Assembly: GCF_044005705.1 (NCBI RefSeq)
Contig: NZ_JBIPKE010000015.1
Location: 248,001-312,000, forward strand
Direction of reading: 5' to 3'
Origin: Marinoscillum luteum
GTDB lineage: Bacteria; Bacteroidota; Bacteroidia; Cytophagales; Cyclobacteriaceae
Length of the DNA stretch: 64,000 nucleotides
In this document: piece by piece, positions 35,776 through 43,526 of the stretch
Layout of the letters: every line of letters starts with the position of its first letter
Numbering within the stretch: position 1 is the first letter of the stretch
Position numbers and translations under genes: made by a program
Notes under the pieces: generated by a model
Seen by the model: the letters and a program-made list of their open reading frames with translations, nothing else
The model's database searches: none
What the model was told of the DNA's origin: nothing

Positions 35776-36915
35776 TTACTCTGAATAATAAGCCGGCGCC
35801 AGGTCACGGGCGTTGTAGCTGTTTTTCATGGTTTCACCATAGGCACCTGCCGAACAGATCATCAGGATATCTCCACGTTTGGTTTCTGGCAGTGTGATGG
35901 ACTTCCCGAAAGCATCTGACGATTCACAAATGGGTCCTACCACATCATATTGTCTGGTGTTTTGAGCTTCAGAGAGACTCACGATTTTATGGCTGGCCTG
36001 GTAAAGTGCTGGTCGCATCAGATCAGTCATGCCCGCATCCAATATCAGGAAATTAGAATGATCGCTTTCCTTGAGGTAAAGTGCTCTGGTAACCAACGTA
36101 CCACACTGCCCTACAATGGATCGCCCCAACTCGAAATGCACCTCCTGATCGGGGAGCAACTTTAAGTGCTCATGAAACACCCGGAAATAAGCCTCAAAAT
36201 CCGGTATTGGATGCTCCTGAGGATTCTCATAATCAATCCCGAGCCCCCCACCAACATTTAGATGCGGAAGTGAAAAACCCGCGGCTTGGAGTTCCTTTTG
36301 TAGGTGATTAACTCGTTCGCAGAGATTCTTGAACCGATTCAGATCGGTAATCTGGCTACCAATATGGTAATGCAACCCAATGAAATGAACATTCGATAGG
36401 GATTTGAGTAAATCCAATGATTCCAGCAATTGCTCTCCGGAAATCCCAAATTTATTTCCCTTGGCACCGGTGGTAATATAGTGGTGGGTACCTGCCTCTA
36501 TGGCCGGGTTGATGCGAATGGATACATTAGCTTTCTTTCCCTTCTTTCCGGCGATCTCATCGATCACCTCTAGCTCCTGGATGGATTCTACATTGAAGGA
36601 GAAGATATTCTGATCAATCGCATAACCGATTTCCTTATCCGTTTTGCCTACTCCGGCCAAAACAATATTGCTTGATTTAAAACCATGCTCCAGGCCTATT
36701 TTAACCTCGTTGCCACTTACACAATCCACGCCCAGGCCGGCCTTTTTTATTCGCTCCAGAATGGGTGTGTTATTGTTAGCTTTTAATGCATAGTGTACGT
36801 GGTATCCATACCTATTGGCTGAAGAAAGGGCCATCAGGGTGGCATCTAGTAGTTCGAGATCGTAATAATAGAATGGCGTTTCTCTCGCTGAGAAAAAAGA
36901 GCGCAAATTTTTCAA
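35776..36915 (-). CDS. lysA: Diaminopimelate decarboxylase
   Basis: Final step of lysine synthesis: PLP-dependent decarboxylation of meso-diaminopimelate. The PLP lysine is in 'HVHYALKANNN', 'HYHIGSQI' and 'NVGGGLGIDY' are cofactor-loop motifs, and 'CESSDAFGK' plus 'GAYGETMKNSYN' form the substrate site. No ATG lies near the expected N-terminus; the TTG at 36915 (MKNLRSFFSARETPFYYYD) gives a 379-residue enzyme of normal length and starts 13 bases after the TPR stop. A longer open frame upstream only overlaps the TPR gene. dapD, an earlier lysine gene, lies two genes upstream in the same direction. Confidence 0.93.
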   Translation of the reverse strand: MKNLRSFFSARETPFYYYDLELLDATLMALSSANRYGYHVHYALKANNNTPILERIKKAGLGVDCVSGNEVKIGLEHGFKSSNIVLAGVGKTDKEIGYAIDQNIFSFNVESIQELEVIDEIAGKKGKKANVSIRINPAIEAGTHHYITTGAKGNKFGISGEQLLESLDLLKSLSNVHFIGLHYHIGSQITDLNRFKNLCERVNHLQKELQAAGFSLPHLNVGGGLGIDYENPQEHPIPDFEAYFRVFHEHLKLLPDQEVHFELGRSIVGQCGTLVTRALYLKESDHSNFLILDAGMTDLMRPALYQASHKIVSLSEAQNTRQYDVVGPICESSDAFGKSITLPETKRGDILMICSAGAYGETMKNSYNARDLAPAYYSE

Positions 36916-36928
36916 AGGTCTCTTAAGT

Positions 36929-37519
36929 TTATTTACAGTACTTTTTAAGGATGGCTTTAGCCTCAGGAACGTCGAGGTTAACAGCTCTGCGTATGTCATC
37001 ACAAGCAGACTTGGACTGCTTCTTGTGGATTTTGAGTGCTCCTCTGTAGAGATAAGCCTCTCCATACTCTGCATTGATATTGATGGCCAGCGTGTAAGAC
37101 TCCATGGCGCTGTCCACATACCCCAGCTGGTGCTTTGCCCTAGCTACCAAAAAATGTCCCTGAGCAGAATTTTCATTGAGCTCCAAGGCCTTATCCGCAA
37201 AAATCACAGCTTTGTTATAGGCCTTTTTAGAATAGTACAGCTTTGATAAGCTCAGGTTGGCATTGAGGTTCTGATTGTCCAGGCTAAGTACCTGAAGAAA
37301 ATCCTGCTCAGCCAAATCCAGCTTACCGATTTCTTCATAGGCACGCCCTCTATTATAGAGGTGATTGATGGCAGAAGGATTGGTCTCTAATGCCTTGGTG
37401 TATTCTTCAATGGCCTGCTCAAACTCCCCTTTCCCATATAGCCTATCACCGCTACTGGAGGTTTCTCCACCGCAGCCAGTTAGAAAAAAAGTGATAAGCA
37501 CGAACACCAAAAATCTCAT
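36929..37519 (-). CDS. TPR-repeat lipoprotein
   Basis: A 196-residue lipoprotein with lipobox 'FFLTGCGG'. About five tetratricopeptide repeats follow, for example 'GEFEQAIEEYTKALETNPSA' and 'YVDSAMESYTLAININAEYG'. TPRs bind other proteins; the partner is unknown. It begins a likely two-gene unit with lysA and has its own candidate -7 element just upstream. Confidence 0.9.
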   Translation of the reverse strand: MRFLVFVLITFFLTGCGGETSSSGDRLYGKGEFEQAIEEYTKALETNPSAINHLYNRGRAYEEIGKLDLAEQDFLQVLSLDNQNLNANLSLSKLYYSKKAYNKAVIFADKALELNENSAQGHFLVARAKHQLGYVDSAMESYTLAININAEYGEAYLYRGALKIHKKQSKSACDDIRRAVNLDVPEAKAILKKYCK

Positions 37520-37536
37520 AACACATGTTTAGCTGG

Positions 37537-37544
37537 CAAATATA
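37537..37544 (-). promoter_or_regulatory. Candidate -7 element (TATATTTG) for TPR-lysA
   Basis: On the minus strand TATATTTG fits TAnnTTTG and ends 17 bases before the TPR start codon. Confidence 0.5.
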
Positions 37545-37551
37545 GAACTGA

Positions 37552-38379
37552 CTATTGATAATCAGGCCCATATTTTATATTTCTATAACCCGTAAGGTCA
37601 CAATATGCTTTGCCAAAAAACATCTCGGCTTCAATTCTGAGGGGCAAATGATTGGTATCGGCAGAAATCCAGGCCACTATCCCCTGTTCATTTGGGAAAA
37701 TATCACTCGGCGGCACCAGGAAATTCACCTTATAGGCCTGTAAAAGCCCCACCTTAGAGTCTATCTCTTCTTTTCCATTGAAAACCAGTTCAAAATTGTA
37801 GAGCTCATCCTCATAGAATGTTTTGATCCGAATGGTGTCCCCTTTTCGATATTTCTCGAATTCCACATTTCTGAGAAAAAGATATGAGCTCATCAGATCA
37901 TACACATCCCCTTTGATATCATACATGCGCTTCGGGTTCCGTTTTTCCTTCCTCGGGTCATAGCGCATCACTTCCACCTTTCCCTGAGCGTGATCAAAGT
38001 AGGTTCTCTCTTCACGCACGTATTTCCCTTCTTCGATGTTTCGATACGCATGAATCGGAAGCAAATCCTTCTTCTTCACATAGGCTCCCCAGCGATCATC
38101 TACGTGAGTGAAAACTCCCAGAAAGCCGGCGGTCTCTCCTTTGATCTCCACCTTGTAACAGTCCTCATTCTTATAAGAATGAAAATTATCATCGATGTCC
38201 AGAGAAGCTTTGCCCACAGTAAACCAGCCATAGCTGAGCTTAAAATCAAGATGCTCGCCCGTCCTGAATTTGTAGTTGGCCGTAGGATCTTCATTTTCCG
38301 TAGGCTGTGCTTCCAGAAAATAACAAGAGAAAAGAATTAGAATGAATGAAAGCATAGAGTGAATCTGTTCGCTGAACAT
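37552..38379 (-). CDS. DUF3108-family exported protein
   Basis: A 275-residue protein with an N-terminal signal sequence 'LSFILILFSCYFLEAQ'; an in-frame ATG at 38355 would give a shorter n-region and is an equally good start. The mature all-beta domain fits DUF3108: 'FRTGEHLDFKLSYGWFTVGK', 'EERTYFDHAQGKVEV', 'DVYDLMSSYLFLR' and 'IVAWISADTNHLPLRIEAEM'. Family members are periplasmic or outer-membrane linked, some resembling LolA-like barrels. It lies between dapD and the TPR lipoprotein. Confidence 0.9.
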   Translation of the reverse strand: MFSEQIHSMLSFILILFSCYFLEAQPTENEDPTANYKFRTGEHLDFKLSYGWFTVGKASLDIDDNFHSYKNEDCYKVEIKGETAGFLGVFTHVDDRWGAYVKKKDLLPIHAYRNIEEGKYVREERTYFDHAQGKVEVMRYDPRKEKRNPKRMYDIKGDVYDLMSSYLFLRNVEFEKYRKGDTIRIKTFYEDELYNFELVFNGKEEIDSKVGLLQAYKVNFLVPPSDIFPNEQGIVAWISADTNHLPLRIEAEMFFGKAYCDLTGYRNIKYGPDYQ

Positions 38380-38411
38380 TACCGTAACAACTTATGTGCC
38401 AGAAAAAACGA

Positions 38412-39230
38412 TTACACGGACACGTTATTTTCTCTCAGTGCAGTATTGAGTGAGGTTTTTTTATCAGTACTTTCTTTCCTTTTTCCAATGATCAGAGCAC
38501 ATGGCACCTGATACACTCCCGCAGCAAAAGTTTTAGGTATGGTACCTGGAATAACCACTGATCTCTCTGGTACATAACCACGATGCTCTACAGGCTCTGG
38601 CCCTGTTACATCTATAATCTTAGAACTGGAAGTCAGCACCACATTCGCTCCCAAAACGGCTTCTTTACCGATACGAACTCCCTCTACCACAATACACCTG
38701 GAACCGATAAACGCATTGTCTTCGATGATGACCGGCGCTGCCTGAACGGGTTCGAGAACACCGCCAATCCCAACACCACCACTAAGGTGTACATTTTTAC
38801 CAATTTGCGCACAGCTCCCCACGGTTGCCCAGGTATCCACCATGCTGCCTTCATCCACATAGGCGCCTATGTTCACATAAGACGGCATCAGCACCGTGTT
38901 TTTATTGATGAACGAACCATACCTGGCAATTGCATGCGGAACCACTCTGACACCAAGCTGGTCATAGCCAGACTTAAGCTTAATCTTATCGTGAAACTGA
39001 AATGGGCCCACCTCTATCAACTGCATCTTCATTAATGGAAAATACAAAATCACGGCCTTCTTCATCCATTCATTCACCTGCCATTCTCCATTCTCCAAAG
39101 GCTCAGCTATCCGCCGCTTCCCCATGTCCAGATCATCTATCAAAGTCTTGATGGCCACTGACACTTCTTTGTTTGTGATCAGAGATCTGTCGTCCCATGC
39201 CGACTCTATGATTTCGCGTAATTCCTCCAT
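38412..39230 (-). CDS. dapD: 2,3,4,5-tetrahydropyridine-2,6-dicarboxylate N-succinyltransferase
   Basis: A 272-residue acyl-CoA transferase that succinylates tetrahydrodipicolinate in lysine and diaminopimelate synthesis. The N-terminal helical domain (1-100) is followed by a left-handed beta-helix of hexapeptide repeats: 'YVNIGAYVDEGSMVDTWATV', 'CAQIGKNVHLSGGVGIGGV', 'IIEDNAFIGSRCIVVEG'. The C-terminal 'GLVPERSVVIPGTIPKTF'-like stretch (here with 'HRGYVPERSVVIPG') completes the CoA site. It shares direction with DUF3108, the TPR gene and lysA; only dapD and lysA belong to lysine synthesis. Confidence 0.96.
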   Translation of the reverse strand: MEELREIIESAWDDRSLITNKEVSVAIKTLIDDLDMGKRRIAEPLENGEWQVNEWMKKAVILYFPLMKMQLIEVGPFQFHDKIKLKSGYDQLGVRVVPHAIARYGSFINKNTVLMPSYVNIGAYVDEGSMVDTWATVGSCAQIGKNVHLSGGVGIGGVLEPVQAAPVIIEDNAFIGSRCIVVEGVRIGKEAVLGANVVLTSSSKIIDVTGPEPVEHRGYVPERSVVIPGTIPKTFAAGVYQVPCALIIGKRKESTDKKTSLNTALRENNVSV

Positions 39231-39505
39231 ATATCCGTCACTGCTATTTTAAAAGTAAAACCAAGGAAGCAATATTAATCAGGTAAGTCAGATGCCAAAA
39301 ACAATTTGAAATTTATTTTGCCAATTCTTGAAAACCCGAAGCGAATATTTTGCTTACCAAGCTTGATCCAGGCACAAAACCTTACGCCATTCACTCAGTA
39401 ACAAAGCCTTGAAGTATCCAATGAAGCAAGTTCAAATATTCAATGAATAAAACAGCAATAACAATTTGATTTATAATTAGTTAAATACTCAAATAAAATA
39501 GGTGT
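39231..39505. other. Intergenic region between dapD and feo operon
   Basis: AT-rich, divergent promoters. Apart from the operator at its right end I see no repeat, ORF or RNA structure. Confidence 0.5.
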
Positions 39506-39541
39506 TAAAAATATTTTTAGATATGTCTAAAAATATTTTTA
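39506..39541. promoter_or_regulatory. Palindromic DtxR-type operator of the feo operon
   Basis: A perfect 16-bp inverted repeat (TAAAAATATTTTTAGA, spacer TATG, TCTAAAAATATTTTTA). The core TTTAGATATGTCTAAA resembles boxes bound by metal-loaded DtxR/MntR regulators. It touches the -7 element of the first gene, which encodes such a regulator, so iron- or manganese-dependent autoregulation is likely. Confidence 0.75.
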
Positions 39542-39547
39542 CCTTTG
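39540..39547 (+). promoter_or_regulatory. Candidate -7 element (TACCTTTG) of the feo operon
   Basis: Exact TAnnTTTG match ending 5 bases before the ATG at 39553; transcription would start at or next to the start codon, giving a leaderless mRNA. It overlaps the operator by two bases. Confidence 0.55.
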
Positions 39548-39552
39548 ATTTC

Positions 39553-40215
39553 ATGAAACTAAGTCTTGCAGAAGAGAATTATCTCAAAGCGATCTACCAT
39601 CTATCCGATGGCGGAGATTTGGGAGTTTCCACCAATGCCATCGCCGAGGAACTGAGCACAAAACCAGCCTCCGTCAGCGATATGATTCGGAAACTTTCGC
39701 AGAAAGATGTGGTAGACTATCAAAAATATAAAGGCGTTCAGATTTCTAAAAAGGGAAAACAAATGGCGCTTCAGGTGATCCGAAAGCACCGCCTTTGGGA
39801 AGTATTTCTGGTGGAGAAACTGAACTTTACCTGGGATGAAGTACACGAGGTGGCCGAGCAATTGGAGCACATCAAGTCACCAATACTCATCAGTAGGTTG
39901 GATAAATTTCTGGGCTACCCCACCATGGATCCTCATGGTGATCCGATACCCAATGAGCATGGTGAGATCAAGGAGAATCCGCAACTGCCGCTTACAGAGC
40001 TGAGCATAGAAAGTAAGGGGATCGTGGTGAAAGTGCCGGACGGAGATCCCTCTCTCCTCAGGCATTTGGATAAAATAAAAATGCGTCTTGGGTCCATTAT
40101 TCAGATCAAAGACATTGTAGAATATGACCAGTCTGTTCTCATTCAGATCGATCAATCCTCTGAGGTATACATCTCCGGAGAAATTGCTAAAAACATCATG
40201 TTGGCTGTGAAATGA
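39553..40215 (+). CDS. DtxR/MntR-family metal-dependent regulator
   Basis: A 220-residue regulator. I chose the ATG at 39553 (MKLSLAEENYLKAIYHL), matching the usual family N-terminus; earlier in-frame starts (GTG 39502, ATG 39523) lie in the palindromic operator. Residues 20-60 form the winged HTH ('NAIAEELSTKPASVSDMIRK'), the middle is the metal-binding dimerisation domain ('EVHEVAEQLEHIKSP', 'MDPHGDPIPNEHGEI'), and the C-terminal 70 residues form an SH3/FeoA-like domain. It probably represses this operon when Fe2+ or Mn2+ is sufficient. The membrane-bound DtxR-FeoA gene follows 16 bases downstream. Confidence 0.94.
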   Translation: MKLSLAEENYLKAIYHLSDGGDLGVSTNAIAEELSTKPASVSDMIRKLSQKDVVDYQKYKGVQISKKGKQMALQVIRKHRLWEVFLVEKLNFTWDEVHEVAEQLEHIKSPILISRLDKFLGYPTMDPHGDPIPNEHGEIKENPQLPLTELSIESKGIVVKVPDGDPSLLRHLDKIKMRLGSIIQIKDIVEYDQSVLIQIDQSSEVYISGEIAKNIMLAVK

Positions 40216-40231
40216 AAATTGATTTAACGAG

Positions 40232-41248
40232 ATGACACCAAATCCAATTTTAGCTTTAACCCTATTCTTTGCAGGTGGGGCCCTCATATACCTGGGTTGG
40301 AAATACAAGCTCTGGACCAGGGTATTTCACGACTCTGAGCGTGATCGGAAAACGGCCATGGAGGATGTGCTGAAGCAGCTCTACCATGTAGAATACAGTG
40401 GCAGAAAAGCAACACTTAATGCCATGGCAGGCGCTCTGAAACTATCTGATAAGAAACTGGTAAGTCTGATAGAAGAAATGTCTGCCCTCAACCTGATACG
40501 TGCCCAAGCGGACACCATCTCCCTTACCCGGGCTGGTAAGGATTATGCCCTTCACATCATTCGCGTGCACAGGTTATGGGAAAAGTATCTCTCCGAGCGC
40601 ACGGGTATCGACAAATCTGAATGGCACAATCGCGCAGAGCAAATGGAGCATACGATGACCTCAGAAGAAGCAGAAGAGCTGTATCATGAGCTCGGGAGCC
40701 CACGCTTTGATCCTCATGGCGATCCCATCCCGATGAAGACCGGAGAGATCATTGAATCCAATGCCATCCCCCTATCCGGAATTCGCGAGAACGCCCTGGT
40801 AAAAATCGTGCACATCGAAGATGAACCAGAAGTCATCTATGAGCAGATCATCGACAAGAAGCTCCATATGGGTCAACAACTAAAGGTAACAGAGATAGAT
40901 GATCACAGGGTCAGGTTCTTTTCTGAGGGACAGGAATATGAACTTTCTTCGATAGTAGCCAGTAACATAGGAGTAAGAAAATTGAGCGAAGAAGAGGTGT
41001 TTGAATCTGGCAAGGTTCGCCTTTCTTCTCTACGTCAGGGAGAAAAAGGACAAGTGATCGGTATATCCTCGGAGTGTAGAGGTGCCAATCGTCGCAGACT
41101 TCTCGACCTGGGATTTATCAAAGGCACGTCGATAGAAACGGGCCTGGAAGGCCCCATGAAAGAGCCTAAGGCATACCTGATTCGCAACACCCTGATTGCT
41201 CTGAGAAATGATCAGGCGGATTTGATTTTAATAGAAAAAACGAAATGA
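40232..41248 (+). CDS. Membrane-anchored DtxR-like protein fused to FeoA
   Basis: A 338-residue fusion. Residues 5-25 are a single membrane helix (PILALTLFFAGGALIYLGWK). Residues about 40-240 match a DtxR-type repressor: HTH-like helices with 'KLVSLIEEMSALNLIRAQAD', the dimerisation segment 'HIIRVHRLWEKYLSER', and the same 'DPHGDPIP' motif as the neighbouring regulator. Residues about 260-338 are a FeoA domain ('VRLSSLRQGEKGQVIGISSE', 'RRRLLDLGFIKGTSIE'). FeoA normally binds FeoB at the membrane. The fusion suggests an iron-sensing domain tethered to the transporter, which could control it directly rather than DNA. It overlaps the FeoB GTPase gene by 4 bases. Confidence 0.9.
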   Translation: MTPNPILALTLFFAGGALIYLGWKYKLWTRVFHDSERDRKTAMEDVLKQLYHVEYSGRKATLNAMAGALKLSDKKLVSLIEEMSALNLIRAQADTISLTRAGKDYALHIIRVHRLWEKYLSERTGIDKSEWHNRAEQMEHTMTSEEAEELYHELGSPRFDPHGDPIPMKTGEIIESNAIPLSGIRENALVKIVHIEDEPEVIYEQIIDKKLHMGQQLKVTEIDDHRVRFFSEGQEYELSSIVASNIGVRKLSEEEVFESGKVRLSSLRQGEKGQVIGISSECRGANRRRLLDLGFIKGTSIETGLEGPMKEPKAYLIRNTLIALRNDQADLILIEKTK

Positions 41249-42027
41249 CACCTATGAATGACGCAGTGGACAAGGGCTGTGAGACATGTGCATTTTACAA
41301 TGCAGCCCAGCTCAAAAAATTGGGTATCAACGTAGATAGTGCGGATTTCGTGGTGGCCCTGGCCGGAAATCCCAACACCGGCAAGAGCACTGTCTTTAAT
41401 GCCCTCACAGGCCTGAGACAGCACACCGGAAACTGGGCCGGAAAAACCGTAACCCGCGCAGAAGGTGGCTTTCTATATAGCGACAAAAGATTCAAGCTTA
41501 TTGATCTGCCGGGTACTTATTCCCTGCTCTCTACCTCTGAAGACGAAGAGGTGGCTAGAAATTTTATCCTGTTTGGCCGGCCGGACGTGACTGTAATCGT
41601 AGCAGATGCTGCCAGACTGGAACGAAACCTAAACCTTGTGCTTCAGGTGCTGGAAATCACAGACAAAGCCGTTCTGTGCCTGAACCTGATGGATGAAGCC
41701 ACCCGACATGGAATCAAAATAGATGAGCGCACGCTGGCGAAAGATTTGGGAATCCCCGTGGTAGCTACCAGTGCCCGATCCAATGAAGGCATTCCCGAAT
41801 TGATACAAACCATTTATGAAGTGGCCTCTAATCAAATCGCATGTAAACCCCATCGCATCAAAAGCTTACCCGCAGAGGTAGACCAGGCGGTGGATGAATT
41901 GAGTAAAAAAATACTCAAAACCTACCCGGATCTTCCCAATAGCCGGTGGGTAGCCATGCGACTGCTAGATGGAGACCAGCAGATCTTGAACGCGTTAAAA
42001 AATGGTGATTTTGTAAGCACTACCTAA
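41245..42027 (+). CDS. feoB: Stand-alone FeoB GTPase domain protein
   Basis: A 260-residue protein equal to the cytoplasmic N-terminal part of FeoB. G1 is 'GNPNTGKSTVFNALTG', G2 Thr in 'GKTVTRAEG', G3 'DLPGTYSL', G4 'NLMD', and G5 'TSARSNEG'. A helical GDI-like segment follows (about 195-255). A short N-terminal 'KGCETCAFYNAAQLK' with two Cys precedes the GTPase. It stops before the membrane domain, which is encoded as a separate protein 1 base later, so the two must assemble into a working Fe2+ importer. Confidence 0.93.
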   Translation: MTPMNDAVDKGCETCAFYNAAQLKKLGINVDSADFVVALAGNPNTGKSTVFNALTGLRQHTGNWAGKTVTRAEGGFLYSDKRFKLIDLPGTYSLLSTSEDEEVARNFILFGRPDVTVIVADAARLERNLNLVLQVLEITDKAVLCLNLMDEATRHGIKIDERTLAKDLGIPVVATSARSNEGIPELIQTIYEVASNQIACKPHRIKSLPAEVDQAVDELSKKILKTYPDLPNSRWVAMRLLDGDQQILNALKNGDFVSTT

Positions 42028-42028
42028 A

Positions 42029-43456
42029 ATGGAGAAGTTAAAGAACGAAACGGACGAAATATTGACCTTTGCCTCCTCTCTCAGGTGGAAGATGGGCGAA
42101 GACTATCATGATAAACTTACAGAGGGAATCTACTCAGATGCCGCTGCCATTACCAAAAGGGTGGAAATCAAGAAAAACGAAAAGGAATCCTATCACTTCG
42201 ACAGGATGCTTGACAAGGTGTTGACCAGCCGTACGTTTGGGTTTCCCATTATGGCGCTGATTCTGTCTGTGATACTCTGGATAACTATTCAAGGCGCCAA
42301 CTATCCATCGAGCATGCTCAATACCCTGCTGCTGGAGATGGTTTATCCATTCCTCAAGGGTCTTTCTGCCCAATTGGGAGTGGTATGGTGGCTGGATGGC
42401 TTTATTCTGGATGGTGTGTACATGGCCGTGGCCTGGGTGATCGCAGTGATGCTCCCTCCTATGGCCATCTTTTTTCCCTTGTTCACCTTGCTGGAGGACT
42501 TTGGCTACCTTCCTCGTGTGGCTTTTAACCTGGATGGGTTATTCAAAAAATCAGGTGCTCATGGCAAGCAGGCGCTCACCATGAGTATGGGCTGGGGCTG
42601 TAATGCCGCTGGTGTAGTGGCTACCAGGATCATCGACAGTCCAAGGGAGCGACTCATTGCCATCATCACCAACAACTTTTCGCTTTGCAATGGCAGGTGG
42701 CCAACACAGATCCTTATAGCCACCATCTTCATCGGCGTGCTGGTACCCGCCGGATGGTCAGGCCTTATCTCCAGTGCTGCAGTCATTGGGATTGCTTTTC
42801 TGGGTATTTTCTTCACATTCTTCACTTCCTGGTTTCTTTCCCGAACCATGCTGAAAGGTGAAGTATCTACTTTCACCCTGGAGCTTCCCCCTTATCGGCC
42901 GCCACGTTTTTGGAAGACCATTTACACTTCACTGATTGACAGAACGATCATCGTATTGTGGAGGGCCATCGTATTTGCGGCGCCCGCAGGGGCCGTCATT
43001 TGGCTGATTTCAAACATTAGTATTTCGGAGATCACTCTCGCCGCATATGCCATAGACTTTCTGGATGAGTTTGGCTTTTTGATTGGGTTGAATGGAGTTA
43101 TACTTCTGGCTTACGTAGTGGCCATTCCAGCTAATGAGATTGTGATCCCAACCATATTGATGCTTACGGTTTCGCATTTTGGCATTGTGGACATGGGAGC
43201 CAGTGATGGAGTGATGTTTGAACTGGACTCTACCACCGAAACAGCGAGTATCCTCAAGACAGGTGGATGGACGCTGCTCACAGGGATCAACCTGATGCTT
43301 TTCAGTCTGCTTCACAACCCCTGTAGCACCACCATTTATACCATTTACAGGGAAACTAAAAGCTGGAAGTGGACTTCTGTAGCAACTTTCTTACCGATCG
43401 TATTTGGTCTGATTGTATGTTTTCTGGTTGCCCAGTTTTGGAGAATTCTGTTTTGA
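42029..43456 (+). CDS. feoB: FeoB membrane (permease) domain protein
   Basis: A 475-residue protein with about 10 helices, equal to the C-terminal membrane half of FeoB. It begins with a short cytoplasmic linker, then 'DKVLTSRTFGFPIMALIL' (core start), the first Gate domain with 'MSMGWGCNAAGVVATRIID' (FeoB GxGCN motif) and 'RLIAIITNNFSLCNGRWP', and the second Gate near 'GVILLAYVVAIPANEIVIPT'. It forms the ferrous iron path with the separate GTPase. The start follows the GTPase stop by one base in another frame. A hairpin terminator ends the operon. Confidence 0.93.
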   Translation: MEKLKNETDEILTFASSLRWKMGEDYHDKLTEGIYSDAAAITKRVEIKKNEKESYHFDRMLDKVLTSRTFGFPIMALILSVILWITIQGANYPSSMLNTLLLEMVYPFLKGLSAQLGVVWWLDGFILDGVYMAVAWVIAVMLPPMAIFFPLFTLLEDFGYLPRVAFNLDGLFKKSGAHGKQALTMSMGWGCNAAGVVATRIIDSPRERLIAIITNNFSLCNGRWPTQILIATIFIGVLVPAGWSGLISSAAVIGIAFLGIFFTFFTSWFLSRTMLKGEVSTFTLELPPYRPPRFWKTIYTSLIDRTIIVLWRAIVFAAPAGAVIWLISNISISEITLAAYAIDFLDEFGFLIGLNGVILLAYVVAIPANEIVIPTILMLTVSHFGIVDMGASDGVMFELDSTTETASILKTGGWTLLTGINLMLFSLLHNPCSTTIYTIYRETKSWKWTSVATFLPIVFGLIVCFLVAQFWRILF

Positions 43457-43474
43457 TCCTGAAACTATGGAAAG

Positions 43475-43505
43475 GAAAAGGCCTCAGGACGAGGCCTTTT
43501 CTTTT
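43475..43505. terminator. Hairpin terminator of the feo operon
   Basis: Perfect 11-bp stem (43475-43485 with 43491-43501), 5-base loop and T-rich tail; A-rich on the left, so it may also serve the convergent giant gene. Confidence 0.9.
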
Positions 43506-43526
43506 TCAACTGTGAGCTAAAAACCA

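Noticed and set aside
36916..37119. Longer N-terminus for lysA
   Set aside because: It overlaps the TPR gene and would add 68 residues with no family counterpart.
39502..39552. Longer N-terminus for the DtxR regulator
   Set aside because: The GTG and ATG starts lie in the perfect palindrome; the usual family start is at 39553.
42020..42035. FeoB split read as a frameshift pseudogene
   Set aside because: Both halves are intact with domain boundaries at the split and a good start; no degraded sequence.
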